64,000 nucleotides of DNA from AP-15 sp963788085 (GTDB lineage Bacteria > Pseudomonadota > Alphaproteobacteria > ATCC43930 > CGMCC-115725), in NCBI GenBank assembly GCA_963788085.1, contig CAWBFS010000073.1:143879-207878 (forward strand). Direction: 5' to 3'. The notes under the pieces are model-generated. The model had not been told where the DNA came from. It was given only the letters and a program-made list of their open reading frames with translations, and did no database searches. Both the position numbers and the translations under genes were made by a program. Positions 9,101 through 17,625 of this stretch are shown here, piece by piece; positions within the stretch are counted from its first letter, which is position 1; every line of letters begins with the position of its first letter.

Positions 9101-10487
9101 CTAACCGAAACGCCCGGCGATGTGGGCGTAGAGCGCGCGCAGCGCGGTTGCTTCGGCGCCTTCGGGGCGGCCGGGGCGGCTCTGCGGGTTCCACGCCATG
9201 ACGTCGAGATGCGCCCAGGGGATGCCGGGCTCGACAAATTCCTGCAGGTAGAGCGCAGCGGTGATGGCGCCGGCATGCGGCGATTCCGAGACATTGTTGA
9301 TATCGGCGATCTTGCTGTCGATCATCTTGCGATAGGGCCGCCACAATGGCATCCGCCACATCGGGTCTTCCTCGGCCGCGGCGGCGTTGAGCAGACCGCG
9401 GGCGAGCCCTTCGTCGTTGCAGAACAATGCCGCCAATTCGGGGCCGAGCGCGACCCGCGCCGCCCCGGTCAGGGTCGCCATGTCGATCAGCAATTCCGGC
9501 TTCTCGGTCGAGGCTTCGGCCAGCGCGTCGCACAGGATCAGCCGGCCTTCGGCGTCGGTGTTGCCGATCTCGACGGTCAGCCCCTTCCGGGTGCGCACGA
9601 TGTCGAGCGGGCGCATCGCGTTGCCCGACACCGCGTTCTCGACGCAAGGCAATAGCACCCGCAGGCGAACCGGCAGCCCGGCGTCCATGATCGCCTGGGC
9701 GAGCCCCAGCACGATCGCCGCGCCGGCCATGTCCTTCTTCATCAGCCGCATGCCGGAGGCGGTCTTCAGGTCGAGCCCGCCGCTGTCGAAGCACACTCCC
9801 TTGCCGACCAGGGTCACCTTCGGCGCCGCCGGATCGCCCCAGACGATGTCGACAAGCCGCGGGGCGCGCGCGCTGGCGCGGCCGACGGCGTGGATGGTCG
9901 GGTAATTCTCGGCGAGCAGGTCGTCGCCGACGATGACGCTGGTGACGGGCGCCGACGGCCTTGGCGACGCGGACCGCTTCGCCGGCGAGCTCCTCGGGGC
10001 CCAGGTCCCCGGCCGGCGTGTTGGCGAGATCGCGGGCGAGGAACACCGCTGCGGCGAGCCGCTCGACGCGGCCGCGATCGGCTTTCTCGGGCCACACCAA
10101 TGTCGCGGCAGATCGGGGCTTTGCGCTATAGCGCGTAAAGGCGTAAGTCGCGAGCGCCCAACCGAGCGCGAGGTGTGTCGGGTCCGCGCCGTCGGGAACC
10201 GCATCGAGCCGATAGCTCGCTTCCGGCAGCGCCGTCGGCAGCCCGGCGAGCGCCCACATCCGTCCCTCGGCATCGGCTCCGTCGCCGAGCCCGACGAGCA
10301 CCCGGGCGAGCTTGCCGCTCTCGCCGGGAACCAGGGCATGCTTTCCCGCTTCGGCGGAAAAACCGATCGACGCCAGCCAGTTGCGCTCGCGCTCCGGCGC
10401 CTTTTCGAGCCAGGCCGGGAATTCGCCCTTGGTCAGAGCGGCGATCGGAACCGCGCCTTCGGTTTCGTCGATCAGTGAAAAGGCCAT
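9101..10487 (-). CDS. leucyl aminopeptidase family M17, frameshifted
   Basis: The N-terminal part (MAFSLIDETEGAVPI and onward) reads in one frame to AKAVGAR. The catalytic part follows in another: VTSVIVGDDLLAENYP, then GVCFDSGGLDLKTASGMR and NTDAEGRLILCDAL, the metal-binding signatures of M17 leucyl aminopeptidases. The switch lies near 9945-9950 in a GGCGCC-rich run. I start at the second in-frame Met (10487), because the longer version overlaps the neighbour. M17 enzymes trim N-terminal residues from peptides. All active-site motifs are intact apart from the shift. Confidence 0.85.
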
Positions 10488-10537
10488 CTCGGTGCTCTCG
10501 TGGACGTCGTCGATAACCCGCAGAATGGCGGGCGATG

Positions 10538-11402
10538 CTATTTCGAGCAAGACCGAGCGGTTGGACAGAGTTCCTCGAAGCGGATCACCAGCGGCATGAA
10601 GAAGACCGGTACCGTGATCGACAGAGGCAGCAGTCTCGCGTCGTCGGTCACGGTCAGCTCGATCTTGCGCGGCGCGTCGTCGGGGTCGCCGTCCTCGCTG
10701 GTTTCGCCTCGGAAGCCGGCGATCGGACGCAACGTCAGTTCGGCCCGCAGCGTGCCGTCGGCCGGGCCGTTCCTCGGAAGGATCTCCCCGACGATGTCGA
10801 AGCGCCGCGCACCGTCATAGACCGGGATCGTAAACCTGCGGCCGGGCCCGGCCGTGCGCAGCGCCTCGCGAATGCGTTCGAGCGCCGACAGCGGATCGAC
10901 CGAGTTCTTGCGGAATTTCTCGGCGAGCGGCGGCTTTCGGCTGGTGTCGTCGGGACCTCGCTCGGCGACTGTCGCGCCGGAACGGCGGACGAAGAGCATG
11001 CTGACCCGGCTGTCGTGCCTCTTGCGCAGATCATAGGCCGCCAGATAACGCGACGGCTCCGCCGTCCGGTCGGCGGCAACGCGTCCGTCGGCGGACGCGG
11101 TGGCGCGAAACCGGGATAGCAGGTGGGGCAAGCCCTGAGTCGCGATTTCGATCTCGTCGTGATATCCGGCGCCGTTATCGCGCCCGACACTGGCATCGCG
11201 CAACGTCAGGCGGATATTGGCTGCAGGAAGGCCGGCCCAGAAAGCGCTGTAGTTTGCGACGATGTCTTCGGCGGCTGCGGGGCCAGCTAATCACCGCCGC
11301 GAGCAGGACGCCGACGGCAGAGCCGCGCCGTGCCCAGGCGTTGCCGCCAACAGCGCCGCACGGTCTCAGACCGGGACGTAATTCCAGCTTGCTCCGTTCC
11401 AC
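10538..11402 (-). CDS. DUF3108-like periplasmic protein, frameshifted in the signal peptide region
   Basis: The main frame contains TLRDASVGRDNGAGYHDE, SRVSMLFVRRSG, FTIPVYDGARRFDIVGEI and LPLSITVPVFFMPLVIRFEEL, the strand pattern of DUF3108 proteins, which are exported and of unknown function. Upstream the frame runs back through AAEDIVANYSAFWAG and meets a stop. A one-base shift near 11285 (a CCCC run) joins it to the hydrophobic stretch SAVGVLLAAVISWP, a credible signal peptide. The true start is unresolved; 11402 is the first Met in that frame and overlaps the upstream small gene. Confidence 0.6.
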
Positions 11403-11593
11403 ACGATCTTCTCACCGCCTGGGAACAGCAGCTCGATCGCGCCCGACGGCGAGCGGGTCCGCTTGACCTTCCCCGCGGCGCCCAACTCCTCCGCCTCCCA
11501 GCGGTCGGTAAGCGCGAGCCCGATCCGGCTCGGGCTCAGCCCGTCTTTTTGCAGCGCAATCGCGTCATCGAGAAGCTCGCGCACAATGCTCAT
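11366..11593 (-). CDS. small hypothetical protein (75 aa)
   Basis: The frame reads MSIVRELLDDAIALQKDGLS, then SRIGLALTDRWEAEE and ends IVWNGASWNYVPV. I do not recognise a named family. The N-terminal half is likely helical and the C-terminal half strand-rich, with GAIELLFPGGEKIVWNG resembling a small beta meander. It lies 22 bases after the dioxygenase stop on the same strand and probably belongs to that operon. Frames extending upstream to 11758 run through the dioxygenase and are shadows. Confidence 0.55.
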   Translation of the reverse strand: MSIVRELLDDAIALQKDGLSPSRIGLALTDRWEAEELGAAGKVKRTRSPSGAIELLFPGGEKIVWNGASWNYVPV

Positions 11594-11615
11594 GTCGTGA
11601 CCCCCGTCGTTGACA

Positions 11616-12811
11616 CTAAGGCACGAGCTCGGCCACCGTGTCGTCGGGCAGCCGCCCTTGCGCCCGATATTGGCCGATCTTTTCGAGCAAGGGCGCATCG
11701 GAAACCGTGTAAAGGATCGCATCAGCTTTGCCGCCATTAACATGGCGGCGCCACGCAAAACCGGGCACGACGAAGATGTCGTTGGTTCGCCACTCGAAGC
11801 GCTGTCCGGCTATTTCCGTGATCCCCTCGCCTTCCATCGCGACATAGAGCGTGCTCGCCGTCTCTCGTTTGAACCGGGTCGTCTCGCCTGGGCGGAGCAG
11901 CAGTGCTCCATAATCCAATGTAGGAAACAGCGACGCTCCGGTCGCCGGGTTGACGAACCTTACACTGAGGGCATCGTAAGGATCTCCCTCTTCCCGGACG
12001 CAGCCCGTCGAGTGCTTCGCGGATGTCGGCGCCGCGGTAGTGGAACATCGGCGTCGTGTCCCGTCCGAAACCGCGTCGGTGCGGCGCAAAGCGTGGCACC
12101 AAGCCGCCTCGGCCGTACAGCGTCTGCGAATACGAAGGCGGTCGGACCACCTGTTGCGCGCGGGTGTTGCCGTCGGTTTTCCCAGGATATGCCTCGTCGA
12201 GCCAGACGCAATCGAGGAACTCCATCAGCGGGAAGTCCAGCACGTCAATCCACACGACCGGCTCGTCGCCGTCATTGCCGTGATCGTGCCAGGTGCCGTT
12301 CGGGGTCAGGATCAGGTCACCGCGCGCGGCCTCGCAGCGCTCCCCGTCGATCGTCGTATAGCCGCCTTTGTCCGACAGAATGGTGCGGCTGGCGTTCGGG
12401 GTGTGGATGTGGACGGGCGCGACATCGCCCGGATTGTAGATCGATACCGCGCAACGCATCGTGCTGGTGACCTGCAGTCGCCCGCCGAGCCCGGGGTTGG
12501 TCAGCAGAAACTGCTGGCGTTCGGCGAATTCGATCGGCGAGATTTCGGCGGCGCGCGCGATCTCGGCGATGCGATCGAGATAAGGCGCGATCTCGCGCCA
12601 CCGCCAGTGATGGGCAACGGGCTTGAGCTGGGCTGCACCGACCCGGCCGGCGGCAATCTGCCCGCTCGCGTCGAGCCCGGTTTCGCGAAACCACGGACGC
12701 TGCGCCGGGGCGTTCGCCTGGGTTCTCAGCCAGATGTGAAGCCTTCGCTGCCTCGGAATTGAGCCGCTCCATCGCCTCTCTCGGCCCGATGGATGGCGCC
12801 AGGTCGGTCAT
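11616..12811 (-). CDS. gentisate 1,2-dioxygenase-like bicupin, two frameshifts
   Basis: Three frames join into one roughly 400-residue bicupin. The N-terminus is MTDLAPSIGPREAMERL. A second frame gives PAQRPWFRETGLD, the first cupin with APVHIHTPNASRT and LILTPNGTWHDHGN (two His of the Fe(II) site), and DFPLMEFLDCVWLDEAYP. After a shift near 12005 the last frame gives the second cupin, VRFVNPATGASLFPTLDYG to FEWRTNDIFVVPGFAWRRHVN. The other switch is near 12735. Gentisate and 1-hydroxy-2-naphthoate dioxygenases share this layout and cleave the aromatic ring. Its start overlaps the upstream gene by four bases. Confidence 0.8.
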
Positions 12812-13560
12812 TTCAGCTCCTTCGCTCGGGCGAACAATTGCAGATCGGCAACGAGGCCTTCATCGCGCTCGATGCCGTACTCGCTGCGTTCGCTCTCCGC
12901 CTTTTCGAGCACCATCAGAACCACCGGATCCGCGGTTTCGAAGACGCGGAGATTTCGGCCATCGAACTCCAACTCCGCCAGCTTCGCCTTGATCGGCGCT
13001 GCAGGCAGCCGTTCGGCGATATCGATCAGCTCGATCAAGCCCTCGACCGTTATCCCGGCGGCCTCGATCTCGCGTTGCAGCGCCTCGGCCGCAGCGCCTT
13101 TAGCCTGCTTTTCCGCCGCCGTCGCCCGGGCCCGTTCGTCGGCTTGTCGGCGGTATTCGGCGTAATGCGGCTGGATCCTTTGCAGGAAGGTCGGCGTCGG
13201 CAATTCGCGGGTATCGATCCAGCTCTTCGCCTTGGTCCAGGTCGTGGCAAGCCAGTGGCGGATCCCCGGGTCCTTGATGTCGCGTATGCGGTCGGCGCGC
13301 AGCGCGGCCGCCCAGCGGATCTGGGTCTGCGCGCCGGTCAATTCCGCCCACCCATCCTCCTCCGGCGGCGCACTGACGGCCGGGCCGGGCTTGACCTCGA
13401 CGGCTTGCCCCGTCTCATGGCGCCTTTTCACCCGCTCGAATTGCCGGCGATACTCCGCTTCCCATTCGTCGCTGTCCTCGTCGGGGACAAAGCCGTTCTT
13501 ATCCCAGAACGCGCGTGTGGTTGCCTCGATCGCTTCTTCTCGCACTGCCTGAAGGTTCAT
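12808..13560 (-). CDS. hypothetical protein (250 aa) coupled to the dioxygenase
   Basis: I do not recognise this soluble, charged protein. It has a helical N-terminus (AVREEAIEATTRAFWDKNGF), a central Trp-rich part (WLATTWTKAKSWIDTRELPTP) and a coiled-coil-like stretch around residues 140-185 rich in Ala, Glu, Arg and Lys. The stop codon overlaps the dioxygenase start in an ATGA arrangement, so translation is coupled. That suggests a role with the dioxygenase or simply shared expression. No cofactor or catalytic motif is visible. Confidence 0.65.
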   Translation of the reverse strand: MNLQAVREEAIEATTRAFWDKNGFVPDEDSDEWEAEYRRQFERVKRRHETGQAVEVKPGPAVSAPPEEDGWAELTGAQTQIRWAAALRADRIRDIKDPGIRHWLATTWTKAKSWIDTRELPTPTFLQRIQPHYAEYRRQADERARATAAEKQAKGAAAEALQREIEAAGITVEGLIELIDIAERLPAAPIKAKLAELEFDGRNLRVFETADPVVLMVLEKAESERSEYGIERDEGLVADLQLFARAKELK

Positions 13561-13665
13561 GCTCCTGGCCTCCGCTGGTCGACCCGGTCCCGGACCCTAG
13601 CATGATCCGACGCCGAGAGGAGAGGCATTAGCCTTGCGGATCATTGAACTCGGTCGCCGCGATGG

Positions 13666-13702
13666 CGGTAGCGGGAGGGGATTTGAACCCCGGACCCGAG
13701 GC
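13666..13702 (-). repeat. tRNA 3'-end-like fragment (possible attachment-site relic)
   Basis: On the minus strand a perfect T-arm, GGGGTTCAAATCCCC, is followed by TCCCGCTACC, the usual 3' acceptor strand of elongator tRNA-Met-like genes. No anticodon arm or 5' half is found, so this is not a working tRNA. Such 3' fragments are left when elements integrate into tRNA genes. A related fragment lies about 440 bases further on. Confidence 0.5.
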
Positions 13703-13722
13703 TTGGTCGGCGAGGTCGAGCG

Positions 13723-14058
13723 TTACGGCAGCCGCTGTAGGCGCCGCAGCAGTTCGTCAGTGTAGATCCGCTCTTCCCAATAGTCGATCAGAACGGCTTC
13801 GTTGAGCCGGATCCAGTTACTGACCGCCCGCAGATCGGCTGGCGACAGATGCCCAGCAACGAGCCGCGGCGTCGGGCGCACGCCAACGACGGCGAGATCG
13901 CCGGGATCCATGCGCGAACCGTGCGTCTGCATCACCTTGATCCGGATATCGTGGGGCAGCCCCATGCGCTGCGAGGCCCACACCACCATCGGCAAGCCGG
14001 TAAGATGCAGCGGCAGATTGGCCATAGCGAACGGATCGTCTTCGTTAATTTCGCTCAT
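13723..14058 (-). CDS. conserved hypothetical protein (111 aa) of accessory DNA
   Basis: The protein starts MSEINEDDPFAMANLPLHL and contains TGLPMVVWASQRMGLPHDIRI, VGVRPTPRLVAGHLSPADLR and a C-terminal WIRLNEAVLIDYWEERIYTDE. I have an impression of similar unknown proteins in Rhizobiales, but no function is known to me. It is well formed, without membrane segments. It lies between the two tRNA-like fragments and next to the Spo11-like gene, so it probably belongs to the same integrated element. An upstream extension to 14208 runs through the second fragment and is rejected. Confidence 0.65.
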   Translation of the reverse strand: MSEINEDDPFAMANLPLHLTGLPMVVWASQRMGLPHDIRIKVMQTHGSRMDPGDLAVVGVRPTPRLVAGHLSPADLRAVSNWIRLNEAVLIDYWEERIYTDELLRRLQRLP

Positions 14059-14113
14059 ACTCGTCCAACGCTGTCCACACCGGTTCAACTTTTGTCGCAA
14101 GTAATTGAGTTTG

Positions 14114-14137
14114 TGGTAGCGGGAGAGGGATTTACCC
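14114..14137 (-). repeat. second tRNA 3'-end-like fragment
   Basis: On the minus strand the segment ends CCCTCTCCCGCTACCA, matching a tRNA acceptor end including CCA, preceded by a damaged T-arm (GGGTAAAT). It shares the TCCCGCTACC core with the fragment at 13666-13702. It lies just upstream of the 111-aa gene. A weaker echo (GCGGTAGAGATTTGACC, plus-strand reading) occurs at 15843-15858. Confidence 0.45.
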
Positions 14138-14313
14138 GATATCGCGCGACGGTCGCGGTCGCGTGCTAAGCCGGTGAGAACGCTACACGAACCCCCCGTG
14201 TTTGGCAACTCGCCCTCGCGCGTTCACGCCGGTCCACGCGTTGCCCGCAAGCCGGCGACGGTCCCCGAGCGCACGACCATTTCCAAGACCCCACGGCTCG
14301 CCGAGCCCGCGGA

Positions 14314-15679
14314 ATGACGCTGTTCGACATGCCGCGCACGGCGCCGCCCACCTATGATGAGATCAAGGCTGCGTCTAAAGCTCTCGGCATCAACGTGGCC
14401 GAAATCCTGGCGTTGCACCGGAAAAATGATCCGTATGCTGCAGGCATGCCCTACCGGGCGCGCAAGGCGGAATGGTTCGCCGCCGTCGTCGAGAAATTGG
14501 ACATACCGCATGGGTGGCACCTGCGGCGCATCCATTATCTGCTGGTGAGCCGCCCCGATGTCGTACCGTGGCCAGACGGTCGGAAGTACGAGAACACATC
14601 GGGGAGATTGGGAAGCCCTCTGCTACGCTAGCCGCGATGCCATCGCGCTTGGGCTGGCACCGTCCGATTGCCTGATCGACCAACGCAATGACCAGCCGTT
14701 CCTCGGCGCCTTTTGGGAGGAGTACATCCCAGAGGTCGAAGTGCATGAAGGCACCATCCTCTATGAACCGTGGCACAAGATGCCGCAGCTACAGGTGCGC
14801 GAGCTCGCCGGCGTAAGAGTAGGACCAAGGGTCGCGCGCCCGTATGTCGTGGAAATCTGGGCGGAAAAGACGACGGTCAACGACGTCTTGATGCCGCTCG
14901 CGCGTCAGTACGGTTTAAACGTCGTCACTGCCAGCGGCGAAATTTCAGCCATTGCCTGCCGGCGCGCCCTCGACCGAGCGATCGATGCCGCGCGGCCCAT
15001 ACGGATCCTCTATGTCTCGGATTTTGATCCGGCGGGAATGGGCATGCCCGTCTCGATGGCACGAAAGGTGGAATACGAAATCGACCGCCGCCTGGCCGAT
15101 GTCGATATCCAAGTTCGGCCGATCGTGCTGACGCACGATCAATGCATCGACAATCGCCTGCCGCGCACCCCCATCAAGGAGACCGAAAAGCGCGGAGCGC
15201 ATTTCGAGAAACGCTTCGGTGAAGGCGCCACCGAACTCGATGCCCTCGAAGCGCTGCACCCGGGCGAGCTCCGCCGAATATTGGAGCGCGAAATTCGGCG
15301 TTACTGGAACCCGAACCACGATGACATAGTCGACGATGCCTGGAGCGATTTTCGAGCCTTGCTGCGCGAGATCAACGAGACGGTGAGAGCCCAATTTGCC
15401 GACGAGCTCAACGCCCTCGATAAGGAATTGCAGCGCTTCAACAAGCGGCTGACCAAGACGCGGCAGAAGGCGCGCGAGCTCTTTGGCCGGATGCAACAGC
15501 AGCTCGAGGAAGAGCAACCAAATTTGGAGCCGCCGGTAATCGAGTTCGAAGCCGATGAGGATCCTGATCCGCTGTACGACAGCCGCCGCGGCTATCTCGA
15601 TCAGCTTCAAGCCTACAAGCGGTTTCAGGGTAAGAGCCCGCTGCCCAATGGCGAGGACGAAGACTCGCCTCATTCTTGA
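14314..15679 (+). CDS. Spo11/Topo VI-A-like protein with TOPRIM domain, one frameshift
   Basis: The frame starts MTLFDMPRTAPPTYDEIK and carries LRRIHYLLVSRP near residue 75, placed like the winged-helix catalytic Tyr of Spo11/Topo VI-A. A one-base shift near 14600 leads into GDWEALCYASRDAIALGLAP. A TOPRIM-like domain follows: Glu in VEIWAEKTTVNDVL and the Asp pair in RILYVSDFDPAGMGMP. FGEGATELDALEALHPGELR then recalls the post-TOPRIM region. A long charged coiled coil and an acidic tail (residues about 340-450) end the protein. No Topo VI-B or ATPase partner is adjacent. Assignment rests on motif order only. Confidence 0.6.
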
Positions 15680-15871
15680 TTACAAACCACCGCCGATTCC
15701 GACCTAAAACTGCGCGGTCCGCGCTTCCATTTCCCAAGCAACCGTTGGGTTTCTGCCAGATCACGACGGCTTTGACCCCCGGTCCGAATTTCCGGCAAAA
15801 ATTTTCTGCGCATGAGCCCTGGCGCGGTAGCGGCGCCCCGCGGCGGTAGAGATTTGACCGGCCTACCCCCC

Positions 15872-15926
15872 TCAATGCCCGGCGGCCAGCCCGGCGCCCA
15901 TGGCGGCGACGCCGAGGCCCATCAGG
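15872..15926. repeat. direct repeat copy A (53/55 identical to copy B)
   Basis: The segment matches 16262-16316 at 53 of 55 positions. It encodes, on the minus strand, the tail LMGLGVAAMGAGLAAGH followed by a stop, as at the end of the neighbouring lipoprotein gene. It lies directly behind the stop codon of the 112-aa gene, so that gene is bracketed by the two copies. Confidence 0.8.
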
Positions 15927-16265
15927 CTAGGCCCTGCCGTCCAAGAGCCGGCTCAACTGCTCATCGAGCGCATCGCGCGGACGAGGGGCGGGAGGAGGCC
16001 GGCGACGGAAGCTCAGCGCAGGCGCGTCAGCGACGGACTCGTGAGTTAAGATCGCGTCATATTCGGGCGGCTGCTCGCCCAGCTCGAGCGCGTCGAATTC
16101 CGGCGCATAGCCGACGAGCCAGACGCACCCCGTCAGGTAATCGGCGACCTCACCGCACACCGCCATGCGGGAGCGCAGCAGCGCGACCCCAGGGGTCTCG
16201 TCGCGCAGCAGCTCGAGCGCGATGCAGATCTTGCCCTGTCGGTTATCCCGGACGGCTTGCTTCAA
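15927..16265 (-). CDS. hypothetical protein (112 aa), phage-like neighbourhood
   Basis: I do not recognise this protein. It begins MKQAVRDNRQGKICIALELL, has a central LTGCVWLVGYAPEFDALEL and a Pro/Arg-rich linker (RRRPPPAPRPRD) before a short helical tail. The start overlaps the lipoprotein stop by four bases. The gene is bracketed by 55-base direct repeats, so it may have been inserted as a cassette between the end of the lipoprotein gene and a duplicate of that end. Confidence 0.5.
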   Translation of the reverse strand: MKQAVRDNRQGKICIALELLRDETPGVALLRSRMAVCGEVADYLTGCVWLVGYAPEFDALELGEQPPEYDAILTHESVADAPALSFRRRPPPAPRPRDALDEQLSRLLDGRA

Positions 16266-16316
16266 TGCCCGACGGCCAGGCCGGCGCCCATGGCGGCGAC
16301 GCCGAGGCCCATCAGG
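16262..16316. repeat. direct repeat copy B (3' end of the lipoprotein gene)
   Basis: This is the partner of 15872-15926. It forms the last 17 codons and stop of the lipoprotein gene. The two mismatches lie in the GGCGGCCAGC versus GACGGCCAGG part. Confidence 0.8.
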
Positions 16317-16504
16317 GTCTGCGCCACACCCGAGACCTTCGGCGTGCCGGCGACGACCGCCGTCCCGGGCGGCTGCGCGACTTGGCAGAACGCCTGCAGC
16401 GCGCCCTCGTAGCAGGTCGCGAGCCGCGCGCCGTCAGGGGCCGCGACCTCGTAGCTTTCGGCGCAGCCGGCGAGCGCCAGCGCGGCCGCCGCAGCGATCA
16501 GCAT
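16262..16504 (-). CDS. small probable lipoprotein (80 aa)
   Basis: Starting at MLIAAAAALALAGCAESYEV, the frame gives a short lipoprotein signal with the lipobox LAGC, so the Cys would be the acylated first residue. The mature part (ATCYEGALQAFCQVAQPP) has two further Cys and a Gly/Ala-rich hydrophobic C-terminus (LMGLGVAAMGAGLAVGH). An upstream extension of 50 residues is possible but lacks protein character. Its role is unknown; small lipoproteins in phage-like clusters can be lysis spanins, but nothing here proves it. Confidence 0.5.
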   Translation of the reverse strand: MLIAAAAALALAGCAESYEVAAPDGARLATCYEGALQAFCQVAQPPGTAVVAGTPKVSGVAQTLMGLGVAAMGAGLAVGH

Positions 16505-16560
16505 TTGAGGCAGTTTAGCAATGATGTTCACAGCAATGATATTCACAGCAATGAGGAGGA

Positions 16561-17241
16561 TCACGGCTGGCCCAGCCGGTCGCTGGTGCGGCCGCTGCGC
16601 TGCGCCCGGCGGCTCATCGTGCCGTCTTGGCGCCGCTTGACGATTTGCGTCCATTGGCCGTTGGGCAGTTCGATCCCGAGATAGCCGCCATGCAGCAGGG
16701 CCGGTGCCGGCTTGGTCAGATGCCGCATCGCATCAAACGGCCCGTGGCCGCCGGTGAAATAGGCCGGGCAGCAGAAATCGCTCAGGAGGACCTCTGGCCA
16801 TTGCGGCTTGGTGTAGCCGTACTGGTCGGCCTCGACCGCGTCGCAGACTTCCTGATAGCAATGCAGGCTGGTGTGCGGGATCGGCAGGATCGTGTTGGCG
16901 GCGGGGTCGCCGAGCATCTCCAGCAGCTCGTGCGAGGTGTCCACCGTCCATGCGTCGCCATATTGCATCGCGTCGCCGGCGAACACCTTGCCCTGCGGCA
17001 GGCCGCTGTCGTCATCGTGATAGCCGCCGGCGCCCGGGACGTCGGTGGTGTCGAGGATGTAAAGCGGCCACATACCGGCCGGAATGGCGTCGCCGCTCGC
17101 CGTGAAATGTAACATCGCGCCGCGGCCCGGCCAATGCGGCAGCCAATCATCGGAGACTTGCGCCTGCAAGGCCGGGAGTACGGCCTGGATCGCGGCATCG
17201 GTCAATACGGTCGAGCGGTTGACGAGGACGATATCGGTCAT
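16561..17241 (-). CDS. hypothetical protein (226 aa) with HELLE motif
   Basis: The protein contains WTVDTSHELLEMLGDP, a HELLE motif like a zinc-binding or truncated HExxH site. Around it are AIPAGMWPLYILDTTD and a Cys-rich part (HCYQEVCDAVEADQYG and LSDFCCPAYFTGG). The motif suggests a metal-binding or peptidase-like protein, but the second His of HExxH is absent, so catalytic activity is uncertain. It is soluble without a signal peptide. It sits six bases behind the HNH gene on the same strand. Confidence 0.6.
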   Translation of the reverse strand: MTDIVLVNRSTVLTDAAIQAVLPALQAQVSDDWLPHWPGRGAMLHFTASGDAIPAGMWPLYILDTTDVPGAGGYHDDDSGLPQGKVFAGDAMQYGDAWTVDTSHELLEMLGDPAANTILPIPHTSLHCYQEVCDAVEADQYGYTKPQWPEVLLSDFCCPAYFTGGHGPFDAMRHLTKPAPALLHGGYLGIELPNGQWTQIVKRRQDGTMSRRAQRSGRTSDRLGQP

Positions 17242-17247
17242 TGGGGT

Positions 17248-17625
17248 TCAGGGTCCGTCCTTGGCGATCGGGTGTTCCGGCCGCCGCCGCGTTCGTTCGG
17301 CCCGCGCCGCGGCGGTCTTTCGCGTATGGCAGGCGCCGCAGCGCAGCATGACGTTGCGCTCGTCAAACGGCGCGCCGCCGTCGCGCAATTCGATGATGTG
17401 GTCGCCGAAGACCCGCGGCGGCGGCGCCAGGCCCATTTGGCCGCGCGCGCACAGCGGATCCTCGCAGCGGCGTCCGCGCCGGCGGATGATCGTGGCGATC
17501 AGGCGCGCCCATTCGGGCGACGAGTAAATCGGGTCGGCGGTCTTCGGCGGCGGCGGCGCCGCGCGCTGGTCAAACGCCGCGACGCGCGGCGCCAGCGTCG
17601 CGATCGTGCCGCGGCCGCCATTCAT
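17248..17625 (-). CDS. HNH endonuclease
   Basis: The 125-residue protein has the HNH/ββα-metal arrangement: Cys pair around RRCEDPLCARG, then FGDHIIELRDGGAPFDERNVMLRCGACHTRKTA. This gives DH, the central Asn, and the final CxxCH zinc pair. Small HNH nucleases of this type are typical of phages, where they work with the terminase in packaging, and of mobile elements. No terminase gene is seen nearby. Its start overlaps the kinase/nucleotidyltransferase stop by four bases, indicating an operon. Confidence 0.85.
   Translation of the reverse strand: MNGGRGTIATLAPRVAAFDQRAAPPPPKTADPIYSSPEWARLIATIIRRRGRRCEDPLCARGQMGLAPPPRVFGDHIIELRDGGAPFDERNVMLRCGACHTRKTAAARAERTRRRPEHPIAKDGP

Noticed and set aside
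13666..14137. A functional tRNA gene.
   Set aside because: Only 3' ends are present; no anticodon arm or paired acceptor 5' strand can be drawn.
16561..17241. Zinc peptidase call for the HELLE protein.
   Set aside because: HELLE lacks the second His of HExxH and no third ligand is obvious; only metal binding is suggested.
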